From: Hyphomicrobiaceae bacterium
GTDB taxonomy: Bacteria > Pseudomonadota > Alphaproteobacteria > Rhizobiales > Methyloligellaceae
Reading direction: 5' to 3'
Assembly (NCBI GenBank): GCA_020637815.1
Contig: JACKJS010000002.1
Location: 603,092 to 667,091, forward strand
DNA: 64,000 bases
Of this stretch, positions 1 through 8,999 are shown piece after piece. Within the stretch, counting starts at the first letter, position 1. The number at the start of each line of letters is the position of its first letter. The notes under the pieces were generated by a model that saw only the letters and a list, made by a program, of their open reading frames with translations, was not told the DNA's origin and did not search any database. A program made the translations under genes and the position numbers.

Positions 1-2
1 AG

Positions 3-302
3 ATCGGCTGGCAGTGGCAGTTGGTTTGGTTTGGCGGGCTGTCGCTCGTCACCGTCATCCTGGTCAACCGCTACTTGCGGAAATACCCGCTTGAAAGCGA
101 AGCGCCGCTCCTCAACCAGCGCGCCGCGCAACTCATCGGCCAGACGTTCGAACTTGTCGATCCGATCGTAAACGGCCGCGGCAGTGTGCACGCGGGCGAT
201 ACGATTTGGCGGGTCGAGGGGCCGGTCCTGCCCAAAGGCGCGCGCGTCAAGGTCGTCGGCGCCGATGGGTCGATCCTGAAGGTCGAGCGGGCAGAGAGTT
301 AG
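3..302 (+). CDS. NfeD-like membrane protein, C-terminal part (5' truncated by window edge)
   Basis: The reading frame is open from the first bases of the window, so the start lies outside. What remains (about 99 residues) is the end of a hydrophobic helix ending near RYLRKYP, followed by a small OB-fold-like domain. Features such as GQTFELVDPIVNGRGSV, the GDTIWRV segment and a final hydrophobic/Val-rich strand match the soluble C-terminal domain of NfeD proteins. These usually sit beside a stomatin/SPFH gene and act in membrane protein quality control. The SPFH partner would be to the left and is not visible. Family assignment is by pattern only. Confidence 0.7.
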   Translation: MGWQWQLVWFGGLSLVTVILVNRYLRKYPLESEAPLLNQRAAQLIGQTFELVDPIVNGRGSVHAGDTIWRVEGPVLPKGARVKVVGADGSILKVERAES

Positions 303-316
303 CGCCGGCGCCGCAC

Positions 317-550
317 TCAGGCGAGCATGGTGATGTCGGTGATCTCGTCCGGAATTGCACCGGAAACGGTGTCGCCGGACCAGAGGCCCGTGGCGGTGCG
401 TGTGCGCCCGGAGCCGGCGACGCTCACGTCGCTAAAGCCCGCTTCACGCAGTCTGTCGGCGACCATTTCGTTCGATGCCACGCTCTGTAGGAGGCCGAGC
501 GTAATCGTCGCCTTGTATCGTTTGCCTTTTTCGACCGTGAAGTCCGCCAT
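317..550 (-). CDS. Small conserved-looking protein, 77 aa, function unknown
   Basis: An ATG-started 77-residue frame lying convergent to the NfeD-like gene. The protein is soluble and mixed alpha/beta: a short beta strand with KRYKATITLGLL, a helix with MVADRLREAGFSDV, then a Gly/Thr-rich strand region. The central REAGFSDVSVAGSGRTRTATGLW part looks like a permuted sporulation-related or translocation-type alpha/beta repeat, but I cannot name a family. A purine-rich GGGACGATGG stretch precedes the start. No frame in the opposite strand explains the region better. Confidence 0.5.
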   Translation of the reverse strand: MADFTVEKGKRYKATITLGLLQSVASNEMVADRLREAGFSDVSVAGSGRTRTATGLWSGDTVSGAIPDEITDITMLA

Positions 551-630
551 CGTCCCTCCGAAGCCCTGAACGCCGCGCGCGGGCCAAGTGCTGAATTGCC
601 AAGTGCTGAGTTTATGTTCCAGGCGACGTC

Positions 631-2130
631 CTAGAATTTGGCGAACCAGTCTTCAACGTCTTCTCGCGCTTTTTCGTCGAGAAGAAGATGAAGCTTCGTG
701 CGGCGCAGGAGGAAGTCCTCGCCCGTTTGGGTATCCTCGACCTCCGCGCTGTATTCCAGTTCAGCGCGCGGCACGCCGGGCACGACCTCTTGGCACAAGA
801 CCGGGTTCGTCTCGATCCGGCCGTAGAGATCCTCGATCTTGTCGCCATAGGTGAAGGCCCAGCGGCGCCGTATTTCCGGCGGAATGCCGTCCGGTCCGGT
901 GTCCGCGCGGGCTAACAGGGCGTCCCTATCGAATGCGCCTCCATAAAGGGGAATGCCCTTGGTCCAGGCCGGCCCCACGTCGAGGCCGAGCGCGTGAAGG
1001 CGCTCAAGTGCCTGTTCGGCCGTTGCCCGATGGGTGGTGAGCTTGCCGCCGACCAGCGTGAGGAGGCCGCCATTGCCTTGGGCCTTCGCCTCGAGGCTGA
1101 CTTCGCGGCTGAGCCGGCTCGGCGATTCGTCCATCGAGCCGTGCAGGGTGCGCAGGCCCGCCCAGCTATGGACGATATCGCTCTTCGTGACCGGACCGCC
1201 GGGATGGGTGAAGTAGCGATTATAGGCGGCGAGAAGATAGTCCATTTCCTCTGGCGAACAGGTCGCTTTGTCCGGCATTCCGTGTTGCGCCACGTCCGTG
1301 GTGCCGATCATCAGAAAGCGCCGGTCGAGCCACGGAATGACGAAGATGATGCGTTCGCCTTCGTCCTGGAGCGTGTATGCGCAGGACTGGGCCGGTTCAG
1401 GCATCGGCAAGACGATGTGGCTGCCCCGCACCAGCCGGATGTCTTCGGGCGGCGGAATCTGCCGGATCATCGCGTCGACATCGCCGACGAAGGGCCCGGC
1501 CGTGTTGACGACGAAGCGCGCGTCGACCTCGTGGGCCGTGCCCCGGTCGTCGAGCATGACCGTGAAGCCATCGTCGCGCGGCAGAATCGCTGTGACCGCC
1601 CGGCGGTTGGCGATGTCGGCGCCGCGCGCCCGCGCATCCAGCGCAACGGCGATCGTCAGCCGTGCATCGTCCGCTTGAGCGTCGTGATAGTGCAGCACCG
1701 TGTTGAGATTCTCCCGGCGAAGTCGGGGCAGAGCCTCGATGTCGCTTTGCGGCAGGCGTCCGCTCGCGGGCATTCCATCGCCAAGGGAGAGCAGGTCGTA
1801 AAGGGCCAGGCCCGCATGGACGAACCAGGCGCTCCGGGTTTGCCAATTGAAGATCGGCAAAAGGAACTTCAGCGGCGAAACGAGATGGGGCGCGGTTCTC
1901 AGTAGACCTGCGCGCTCCGTCAGGGACTCGCGCACGAGCTTGAATTCCATATGCTCCAAATAGCGCAAGCCGCCATGGATGAGCTTGGACGAGGCGGAGG
2001 ACGTCGCGCAGGCGTAGTCGCCCCTTTCGGCCAGGAGAACCTTGAGCCCGCGGCCTGCCGCGTCGCGGGCGATCGCCGCCCCGTGGATGCCGCCGCCAAC
2101 GACGAGAATGTCGACAGTCTTCGCGTGCAT
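631..2130 (-). CDS. glpD: Aerobic glycerol-3-phosphate dehydrogenase (FAD)
   Basis: A 499-residue protein of normal GlpD length. The FAD-binding Rossmann motif VGGGIHGAAIARDAAGRG is at residues 11-28, followed by the GlpD signature TSSASSKLIHGGLRYLE around residue 43 and the FAD-contact motif GGKLTTHR near residue 365. The C-terminal DAO_C-type helical domain is intact. It oxidises sn-glycerol-3-phosphate to dihydroxyacetone phosphate at the inner membrane and passes electrons to ubiquinone. No glpK, glpF or glpR is next to it; its neighbours are unrelated, so it is probably monocistronic. Confidence 0.95.
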   Translation of the reverse strand: MHAKTVDILVVGGGIHGAAIARDAAGRGLKVLLAERGDYACATSSASSKLIHGGLRYLEHMEFKLVRESLTERAGLLRTAPHLVSPLKFLLPIFNWQTRSAWFVHAGLALYDLLSLGDGMPASGRLPQSDIEALPRLRRENLNTVLHYHDAQADDARLTIAVALDARARGADIANRRAVTAILPRDDGFTVMLDDRGTAHEVDARFVVNTAGPFVGDVDAMIRQIPPPEDIRLVRGSHIVLPMPEPAQSCAYTLQDEGERIIFVIPWLDRRFLMIGTTDVAQHGMPDKATCSPEEMDYLLAAYNRYFTHPGGPVTKSDIVHSWAGLRTLHGSMDESPSRLSREVSLEAKAQGNGGLLTLVGGKLTTHRATAEQALERLHALGLDVGPAWTKGIPLYGGAFDRDALLARADTGPDGIPPEIRRRWAFTYGDKIEDLYGRIETNPVLCQEVVPGVPRAELEYSAEVEDTQTGEDFLLRRTKLHLLLDEKAREDVEDWFAKF

Positions 2131-2279
2131 TTCCCCCCGCCTCGAATTGGGCCCGCGTCTTGCCGCAAATTCGGGTAAGATCGCTATGCCGTATTTTGAG
2201 TTCCGGGGTGGCTGTCGTCGCCCCGTTTCACTAGTCTAGTAACAATTGCAGAGAGAATCGCCCGCAACGGAAGGATCTC

Positions 2280-3911
2280 ATGGCCGATATCGTCATCGTC
2301 AATCCGCGTTTCGACATCTCTTTTTGGGGGCTTGAGCATTGTATGCCCCTGTTCGGGAAGAAGGCCAATTTGCCGGTCGCTTGTCTCGGTCTCCTCGCGG
2401 CACTGGTGCCGGATCATCACGACGTGACGCTCGTCGACGAGAATGTCGAGGACATCGACTTCGACCGTTTGGCCCGAGCCGACCTCGTGTGTCTCACCGG
2501 CATGAATATCCAGGGGCGCCGTCTCATCGAGATTCTGGAAGAGGTCCGTGCGCGTGGCGCGATGACCGTCGTCGGCGGGCCGATGGCCACCGTCGAGCCG
2601 GAAGCGCTCGAAGGGCTGGCGGACGTGATCTTCGTCGGCGAGGCGGACGAGACGTGGCCCGAGTTTCTGGCGGCCTGGGAAAAGGGCGAACACAAATCCC
2701 GCTACGTGCAGCCGGAAAAGACGGACGTCACCACGCTGCCGGTGCCGCGCACGGATCTCCTGAAGATCGAACGCTATATGTTCGGCAGCATGCAGATTTC
2801 ACGCGGCTGTCCGTTTACGTGCGAGTTCTGCGACATCATCGTCACGTTCGGACGGCGCCCGCGCCTCAAGACGAGCGAGCAGGTCATCGCCGAGCTCGAG
2901 GACTTTCTGCGGGCCGGGTTCAAGATCGTCTTTGTCGTCGACGATAACCTCATCGGCAACAAGAAGGCGATCAAGCCGATCCTGCGGGACATCGCGCGCT
3001 GGCAGCAGGAGCGGGCCTATCCTTTGACCTTGTTCACGGAGGCTTCGCTCGATCTCGCCGAGGACGACGAACTCATGGAGCTCATGGGGCTCGCCAACTT
3101 CCAGAACGTCTTTATCGGCATCGAGACGCCGAACGAGGAGTCCTTGCGCGAGACGAAGAAGCTGCAAAATGTCCGGCCGAACGCGGGTTCCCTGATCGAC
3201 CGCGTCCACCGCATTCAGGACAGCGGCATCGATGTCTGGTGCGGGATGATCGTCGGTTTCGATCACGACGATCCGTCCATCTTCAAGACCGTCCCGGCGT
3301 TTTTGTCCCGTGCGCGGATTTCGACGGCGCTGGTCGGGTTGCTGCACGCCATTCCCACCACGCCGCTCTACAAGCGCCTGAAGGGCGAGGACCGTCTCAA
3401 CGACGAGAAGAACGCGGACCGCTATGGGACGAATGTCATCCCGCTCGGAATGTCGTCCGCGGAATTGCGGGACGGATTCATCCAGACGATGAAGGATTGC
3501 TACACGGTCGACGCCTATTTCGACCGGTTGGATTCGCAGTTCATCGAACAGAATTTCAAGTTCACGCTGCATGAGCTGCCGTACTGGTCGAAGTGGCGCA
3601 TGGCATGGGCCAAGCGTGCCTTCTTCAACTATGTCCGCTTTGCCGTCGTGGCCTCGCGGCTGCTGTCCTTGGTGCAGGACGAGGACTTGCGGGCGCGCTA
3701 TCGCAAACAATTGGTGCAGATCACCAAGCTGCGCTGGCGGGAGCCGCATATTCTATTCATCTATGCGCTCAAGACCGCGACGCACTATCACTATGCGGAA
3801 CTGGTGCGGGCGATCGGCGATGTCGATCCGGAGACCGGCGCGATGTCGGAAGCCGGCAGACCGTTCTCGCGGTCGCGGAAAGCCGAGACGGACGAGGCGA
3901 TCGCCGCCTAG
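2280..3911 (+). CDS. B12-binding radical SAM protein (DUF4070 type)
   Basis: A 543-residue protein with an N-terminal cobalamin-binding Rossmann-like domain (residues 1-140, including CLTGMNIQG and VVGGPMATVEPEAL) and a radical SAM core. The [4Fe-4S] ligands Cys177, Cys181 and Cys184 lie in SRGCPFTCEFCD (CxxxCxxC). The C-terminal 150 residues are helical and resemble the DUF4070 extension shared with hopanoid C-2 methylase HpnP and related enzymes. The N-terminal sequence does not look like classical HpnP, so the substrate is left open; B12-dependent methylation or rearrangement of a lipid-like or small molecule is typical of the class. Its stop codon overlaps the stop of the convergent kdsD by 4 bases (CTAG). 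Confidence 0.8.
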   Translation: MADIVIVNPRFDISFWGLEHCMPLFGKKANLPVACLGLLAALVPDHHDVTLVDENVEDIDFDRLARADLVCLTGMNIQGRRLIEILEEVRARGAMTVVGGPMATVEPEALEGLADVIFVGEADETWPEFLAAWEKGEHKSRYVQPEKTDVTTLPVPRTDLLKIERYMFGSMQISRGCPFTCEFCDIIVTFGRRPRLKTSEQVIAELEDFLRAGFKIVFVVDDNLIGNKKAIKPILRDIARWQQERAYPLTLFTEASLDLAEDDELMELMGLANFQNVFIGIETPNEESLRETKKLQNVRPNAGSLIDRVHRIQDSGIDVWCGMIVGFDHDDPSIFKTVPAFLSRARISTALVGLLHAIPTTPLYKRLKGEDRLNDEKNADRYGTNVIPLGMSSAELRDGFIQTMKDCYTVDAYFDRLDSQFIEQNFKFTLHELPYWSKWRMAWAKRAFFNYVRFAVVASRLLSLVQDEDLRARYRKQLVQITKLRWREPHILFIYALKTATHYHYAELVRAIGDVDPETGAMSEAGRPFSRSRKAETDEAIAA

Positions 3912-4915
3912 GCCACGCCGGCGCGCAGCAAGTCGTGAATATGGATGAGGCCCACGGGCCGTCCGTCTTCCACGACGAAGAGTGCCGTAATGGCCGAAGC
4001 GTTGATGATCTCGAGTGCCGCGCTGGCCATGATGTCGCGCGTTACGGTCTTGGGTGCGGGCGTCATGATATCGGCGGCACGGCGGTCGAGGAGACCATCG
4101 CCCATGTGCCGGCGCAAATCGCCATCGGTGATGATGCCTTTTAAGAAGCCGTCGCCGTCGATCACGCCGAGACAGCCGAGAGCCTTTTCGGTCATCACCA
4201 CGATCGCCTCCGACATCACCGTGTCGGCATTGGTGAGCGGCAGGGAACCTTCCCGGTGCATCAGGTCGTCGACGAATTTCAGGCGCGCGCCGAGCTGTCC
4301 TCCGGGGTGCAGGACGCCGAAATCGAGCGCGGTGAACCCTTTGCTTTCCAGGAGCGCGATGGCGATGGCATCGCCAAGGGCGAGCTGCATCATGGTCGAG
4401 GTCGTCGGCGCGAGTCCGTGCGGGCAGGCCTCCTTGGCGCGGGGAAGGGCCAAGACGACTTCGGCGGCCTTGGCGAGCGTGGACTTGGCGTTTGAGGTGA
4501 CGGCCACGAGCGGCACGGCGAAGCGGCGCGAGTAGGAGACAATATTCTCGAGCTCGACAGTTTCTCCCGACCAGGAGAAGGCGAGGATCGCATCGTCGGC
4601 CGTGATCATGCCGAGGTCGCCATGGCTGGCCTCGCTCGGATGGACGAAATAGGCCGGTGTTCCCGTGGAAGCCAAGGTGGCGGCGATCTTCACGCCTACA
4701 TGGCCGCTCTTGCCCATTCCGGTGACGATCACGCGCCCGCGGCACTCCCGCAAAATGCGAAGCGCGGATGCAAAATTCTCGGATAGATCGGCGGCGAGGG
4801 TTTCCTGCAGCGCACTCAAACCTTCGGCTTCGAGTTGCAGCGTCCTCGTGGCCGAGGCGACGGCCTCCCGGTAGGCATCGCTGGCGGACAAATCGCGTTT
4901 CAACCCGGCGGACAT
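3908..4915 (-). CDS. kdsD: Arabinose-5-phosphate isomerase (KpsF/GutQ family)
   Basis: A 335-residue protein with an N-terminal SIS sugar-isomerase domain (VTGMGKSGHVGVKIAATLAS near residue 64; SEASHGDLGMI; FSWSGET) and two C-terminal CBS domains (from about residue 205, including ITDGDLRRHM). This is the canonical length and layout of KdsD. It converts ribulose-5-phosphate to arabinose-5-phosphate, the first step of Kdo synthesis for lipopolysaccharide, in the cytoplasm. The gene stands alone here, divergent from the beta-barrel gene with about 200 bp between them and tail-to-tail with the radical SAM gene. Confidence 0.92.
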   Translation of the reverse strand: MSAGLKRDLSASDAYREAVASATRTLQLEAEGLSALQETLAADLSENFASALRILRECRGRVIVTGMGKSGHVGVKIAATLASTGTPAYFVHPSEASHGDLGMITADDAILAFSWSGETVELENIVSYSRRFAVPLVAVTSNAKSTLAKAAEVVLALPRAKEACPHGLAPTTSTMMQLALGDAIAIALLESKGFTALDFGVLHPGGQLGARLKFVDDLMHREGSLPLTNADTVMSEAIVVMTEKALGCLGVIDGDGFLKGIITDGDLRRHMGDGLLDRRAADIMTPAPKTVTRDIMASAALEIINASAITALFVVEDGRPVGLIHIHDLLRAGVA

Positions 4916-5114
4916 AGGCTGGAGCTCCCCTCTTCGGCGCGCAATTCTAGCATGGAATAAGGCATTGAGACGTCAAGCCATGCCTATTTCGGGACGCCGA
5001 TAAACGCCTCGTTAACCCTGTCTCCCCTAGGCTCAATCAGTCAACGGGTCCAGTGGAGAAACCCCCATATTCGGGGACCTTTCCGGTAAGCCCAGGTTCA
5101 ATCGAGGTGCGTCC

Positions 5115-6902
5115 TTGCCGCGTCGCCATACGTCCAGCGCAGCGGGCGTGCTCGCTGCCATCGTGCTTGCCGCCGCGGTTCCGGCCGATGCGCAAGACAC
5201 GCCCGGTTTGCGCGGCAGCCTCGGAACGGCTGCGACAGACGATTCGGCAAGCGCCAACACGGGCGGCGGCACGCCGGGCCTCGGAACGCTTCCATCCCTT
5301 CGCACTTCCCCCGGCTCTGGAACCGACGCCGCGGCGAGCGGCGCCGCGCCGGCTTCCGCACCGAGACGCCGCCGGTCGCTCGAGCTCCGGGGTGGCATCG
5401 TCGACGATGCGGCGGAGGCTGGGACGGCCAACGATCTTGCCACGGAACCGGCGCTGGGCGAGCCGCTCGGCGGCATCGGCGACGAGACCGAGGAGGAAGC
5501 TGCGGAGCAGGACAGCGGCGGCGTCGTCGCGCGGGAGCTCAGGCCGTCCACCGTCGATCCGCGCCTGCGCGATTCGGTTGTCGACGAAACGGCGGTTCCG
5601 GGTTTTGGGATCGACGAAGGCAGGGCGGAGGAGCCGGGCACGGTGGATGCGTTCGGCGAGCCCGTGGAGACGCCACTCAGAGACGACATTCTCGAAGTCG
5701 ATCCCGTAGACGACGTGCTCGGACTTCGTGCCCGCCGGCTCGATCCCTTCGAGCCGCTCGGCACGCGCCTTGGCAGTTTCCTCCTTTTCACCGAGGCCGA
5801 GGTCGGCGGGATCTTTACCGACAATGTGCTCGGGACGCCCGTCGGCCGTTCGGACTATGCCTTCGAGTTCGCGCCGCAAGTGCGCCTCGAATCCGATTGG
5901 TCGCGCCACGCATTCCAAGCCGAGTTCACGGCCGACCGAAGCTGGTTCAACAAATATTCGGTCGAGGACGACAAGACATATGCGGCTTTGCTGCGCGGCC
6001 GGTTGGACGTGGGCGCGCGAACCAACTTGGAGCTGGAGTTGGGCAAAGCGCAGACTCAAGATGGCCGCAACGCGACCAGCATCACCGATGTGGCGGGCTT
6101 CCAAACGAATGTGCAGGAGGAGCAGATCTCGGCCAAGGCCAGGCATACATTCAATAGGCTCACGCTCGAACTGGAAGGCAGCGTATCCACATTCGACTAT
6201 GAGGATCTGCAGGGGCGTCCCTTGACTGCCGCGGAGATCCTCGGTGGCGATACGCTGCTGGCGCAGGACGTCCGGGACTATCGTGAGGACGAACTGACCT
6301 TGCGCGGTACGTACGAGTTCAATCCGGACTTGGCGGTCTATATGGAAGGCGAACTCAGCCAGGACGTCTACAAGCAGCCGGTGTCGGTCACTGGGCTGAC
6401 GCGGGACTCCACCGGATACGCGACGCTCGCGGGCATGACCTTCGCGCTCAACGACGTCGTCTTTGGCGACATCAGCCTCGGTTGGGGCGAACAATCGTCG
6501 ATCGACGAAGGCACCGCGCCGATCGAGGGTGTCCTGCTCAATGCCGATGTGGTTTGGATGCCGACACCGATGACGATGGTCGAGTTCATCGCCAGCTCCA
6601 CGATCGCGCCGGCCTCTCTCGTGGATTCGCTCGGCGCAGTCAGCCGAACCTATCAGCTGTCCCTGCAGCAGGCGTTCTGGCGCTTCTTTGTGGTGGGCGG
6701 CTATCTGAGTTACGAAACCGCGGATTACACGGACAATCCGTTGGTCGATGAGCGGCTGCGCGAAGGACTTACGATGGAGTACTTCTTCAACCCCAACATG
6801 TCTCTGTACACCCGATACGAACACACCGACTTCATGTCGACGGACCGCTTCAACGAGTATGCCGAGAACGAGGTTCGGGTCGGGATGCGCATCCGCAACT
6901 AG
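5115..6902 (+). CDS. Large outer-membrane beta-barrel protein with disordered N-terminal half
   Basis: 595 residues from a TTG start preceded by a GAGGT stretch. A signal peptide (hydrophobic run at residues 11-25, cleavage after PADA) is followed by about 190 residues of low-complexity Gly/Ala/Asp/Glu/Pro-rich sequence. From about residue 215 there are alternating amphipathic strands rich in Tyr/Phe/Asp typical of a beta barrel, ending in a strand with terminal VRVGMRIRN. The pattern resembles the outer-membrane beta-barrel family (BBP2 type) often found with exopolysaccharide genes. The start is uncertain because no ATG lies upstream in frame. The neighbouring galU and galE make a surface-polysaccharide link possible but unproven. 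Confidence 0.75.
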   Translation: MPRRHTSSAAGVLAAIVLAAAVPADAQDTPGLRGSLGTAATDDSASANTGGGTPGLGTLPSLRTSPGSGTDAAASGAAPASAPRRRRSLELRGGIVDDAAEAGTANDLATEPALGEPLGGIGDETEEEAAEQDSGGVVARELRPSTVDPRLRDSVVDETAVPGFGIDEGRAEEPGTVDAFGEPVETPLRDDILEVDPVDDVLGLRARRLDPFEPLGTRLGSFLLFTEAEVGGIFTDNVLGTPVGRSDYAFEFAPQVRLESDWSRHAFQAEFTADRSWFNKYSVEDDKTYAALLRGRLDVGARTNLELELGKAQTQDGRNATSITDVAGFQTNVQEEQISAKARHTFNRLTLELEGSVSTFDYEDLQGRPLTAAEILGGDTLLAQDVRDYREDELTLRGTYEFNPDLAVYMEGELSQDVYKQPVSVTGLTRDSTGYATLAGMTFALNDVVFGDISLGWGEQSSIDEGTAPIEGVLLNADVVWMPTPMTMVEFIASSTIAPASLVDSLGAVSRTYQLSLQQAFWRFFVVGGYLSYETADYTDNPLVDERLREGLTMEYFFNPNMSLYTRYEHTDFMSTDRFNEYAENEVRVGMRIRN

Positions 6903-6918
6903 AGGCCTGTACGGACAA

Positions 6919-7791
6919 TCAGAGCAGCTTCTTGATCTCGGCGACCACCGCATCGCGCAAGTCCGGCCGTTCGAGCGCATAGGCGACGTTCGCCGCGAGG
7001 AAACCGGGCTTCGACCCGCAATCGAAGGCGCGGCCCTCGTATTCCACCGCGAAGAAGGGCTGCGTCTCCAACAGCTTCAGCATGGAATCGGTGAGCTGAA
7101 TCTCACCCCCGGACCCTTTCTCCTGCGCGGCGAGGAGATCGAACATTTCCGGCTGAAGGATATAGCGGCCGAGGATGGTCAAGTTCGAGGGCGCGGTGCC
7201 GGGGGCAGGCTTCTCGACCATGCCGGTGACCGGAAAGACATTCCCTTCGGCTTCGCCGATCGCGACCACGCCGTAATTTTTCGTCTGATCGTCCGATACG
7301 GGCTCGACGGCGAGAATGTTGCCGCCGTGGCTGTTGTAGACATCGAGCATCTGGGCGAGGCAGCCTTTGCCTGGAGATTGGACCAGGACGTCCGGCAGGA
7401 TGACCGCGAAGGGCTCGTTTCCGACGATCTCGCGGGCGCACCAGACGGCGTGTCCCAGCCCGAGCGGTGCCGGCTGCCGGACGAAGCTGGCGCAGCCCGC
7501 CTCGGGCAAGCATGAAGCCAGCATCTCGAGCTCGGCCGTCTTGCCCCGCGCGGCCAGAGTCTCCTCGAGCTCGGGCAGCCGGTCGAAATGGTCCTCGATG
7601 GCGCCCTTGTTGCGCCCCGTCACGAACACGAAGTGCTCGATCCCCGCTTCTCGCGCTTCCTCCACGACGTGCTGGATCAGGGGTTTGTCCACGACTGTCA
7701 GCATTTCTTTCGGCATAGCCTTGGTGGCGGGAAGAAAGCGGGTTCCGAGCCCGGCGACGGGAAACACGGCTTTGCGAATGCGGGCAGGCAT
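6919..7791 (-). CDS. galU: UTP-glucose-1-phosphate uridylyltransferase
   Basis: 290 residues starting MPARIRKAVFPVAGLGTRFL. The nucleotidyltransferase signature GLGTRFLPATKAMPKEML (residues 14-31) and the VDKPLIQHVVEEA segment are intact, and the length matches the family. It makes UDP-glucose from UTP and glucose-1-phosphate in the cytoplasm. The reading frame stays open for another 400 codons upstream, but that extension is only the antisense of galE. The start at 7791 is supported by an AGAGAGGA ribosome-binding site 7-14 bases upstream. It is divergent from galE, with 144 bp between the starts. Confidence 0.95.
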   Translation of the reverse strand: MPARIRKAVFPVAGLGTRFLPATKAMPKEMLTVVDKPLIQHVVEEAREAGIEHFVFVTGRNKGAIEDHFDRLPELEETLAARGKTAELEMLASCLPEAGCASFVRQPAPLGLGHAVWCAREIVGNEPFAVILPDVLVQSPGKGCLAQMLDVYNSHGGNILAVEPVSDDQTKNYGVVAIGEAEGNVFPVTGMVEKPAPGTAPSNLTILGRYILQPEMFDLLAAQEKGSGGEIQLTDSMLKLLETQPFFAVEYEGRAFDCGSKPGFLAANVAYALERPDLRDAVVAEIKKLL

Positions 7792-7935
7792 CAAGTCCTC
7801 TCTGGAGCTGTAGGCTGGATCCCCGAGGCGAATCGGGCGCAGGAATGCTAAAACTTGGACGCTTAGAAGTCTCTCAACCCCCTTGCGATACCACACAACA
7901 CCGGGCGGAACGTAGCTTTTCAAGGATCTTGATGC

Positions 7936-8928
7936 ATGAGCGTGCTTGTTACAGGCGGTGCGGGCTATATCGGAAGCCACATGGTGCTGGAGCTTCTCGG
8001 TGCCGGGGAAGATGTCGTGGTTCTCGACAATCTCTCGACCGGCTTCCGGAAAGTCGTTCCTGACGCGGCCCATTTCGTCGAAGGGAATGTCGGTGACATG
8101 GCGCTGGCCGGCCGGCTTTTGCGCGAATATCGGATCGATGCGATCCTCCATTTCGCCGGATCGATCGTGGTTCCGGATTCGATCACCGATCCACTCGGCT
8201 ATTATCAGAACAACACCTGCAACTCGCGAAACTTGCTGGCTAGCGCTGTCGACGCGGGCGTGCCGCATTTCATCTTCTCGTCCACGGCGGCGGTCTATGG
8301 CGAACCGGAGACCATTCCGATTTCGGAGGACGCCGAGCTCCATCCGATTTCGCCCTATGGCAGCTCCAAACGGATGACCGAGACGATGCTTGCCGACACG
8401 GCGCGGGCGCATCCCTTGCGCTACGTCGCCTTGCGCTATTTCAACGTGGCGGGTGCCGATCCGTCCGGAAGGACGGGCCAGTCCACGCCGCGGGCGACCC
8501 ATCTGATCAAGGTGGCTTCGGAAGCCGCGGTTGGATTGCGGGCCGGGCTCGACGTGTTCGGCACGGACTACGGCACGCCGGACGGGACCTGCGTCCGGGA
8601 CTACATCCATGTCACCGACCTGGTGCGGGCGCATCTCGACGCGCTGCGCTATCTGCGCTCCGGCGGCGAAAGCACGGTGCTCAATTGCGGTTACGGCGAG
8701 GGCTTCTCGGTTCTCGAAGTCGTGGATGCGGTGAAGCGTGTCTCGGGCGTCGATTTCCCCGTGCGCACGGTGGAGCGCCGTCCGGGCGATCCGCCGGCCC
8801 TTGTCGCGGGCGCGGGACGTATCCGCGACCGGCTCGGCTGGAAGCCTCGGCTCAACGATCTCGATACGATCGTCTCCCACGCGCTGTCCTGGGAGAAGCA
8901 CCTCAAGGACCTGCGCAGCGAGGGCTGA
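7936..8928 (+). CDS. galE: UDP-glucose 4-epimerase
   Basis: 330 residues, normal length. An extended short-chain dehydrogenase with the NAD-binding motif TGGAGYIGSH at residues 6-15, the catalytic Ser in FSSTAAVYG and the YxxxK motif in SPYGSSKRM. It interconverts UDP-glucose and UDP-galactose for surface polysaccharides. It is transcribed divergently from galU, which supplies its substrate. The intergenic region between 7791 and 7936 must hold both promoters. Confidence 0.95.
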   Translation: MSVLVTGGAGYIGSHMVLELLGAGEDVVVLDNLSTGFRKVVPDAAHFVEGNVGDMALAGRLLREYRIDAILHFAGSIVVPDSITDPLGYYQNNTCNSRNLLASAVDAGVPHFIFSSTAAVYGEPETIPISEDAELHPISPYGSSKRMTETMLADTARAHPLRYVALRYFNVAGADPSGRTGQSTPRATHLIKVASEAAVGLRAGLDVFGTDYGTPDGTCVRDYIHVTDLVRAHLDALRYLRSGGESTVLNCGYGEGFSVLEVVDAVKRVSGVDFPVRTVERRPGDPPALVAGAGRIRDRLGWKPRLNDLDTIVSHALSWEKHLKDLRSEG

Positions 8929-8999
8929 GGCGCCCTCGCGCCTTTTCAGCGCCCAATAGGGCCGCCACAATCGGTTGAGGGATTCGTTTGGAGGCACGA

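Noticed and set aside
2280..3911. Assignment of the radical SAM protein as HpnP
   Set aside because: It shares the B12/radical SAM/DUF4070 layout, but the N-terminal sequence differs from HpnP as I remember it, and no hopanoid genes adjoin.
6919..8997. 692-codon frame extending galU over galE
   Set aside because: The extension is the antisense of galE. GalU has its own start with a Shine-Dalgarno at 7791.
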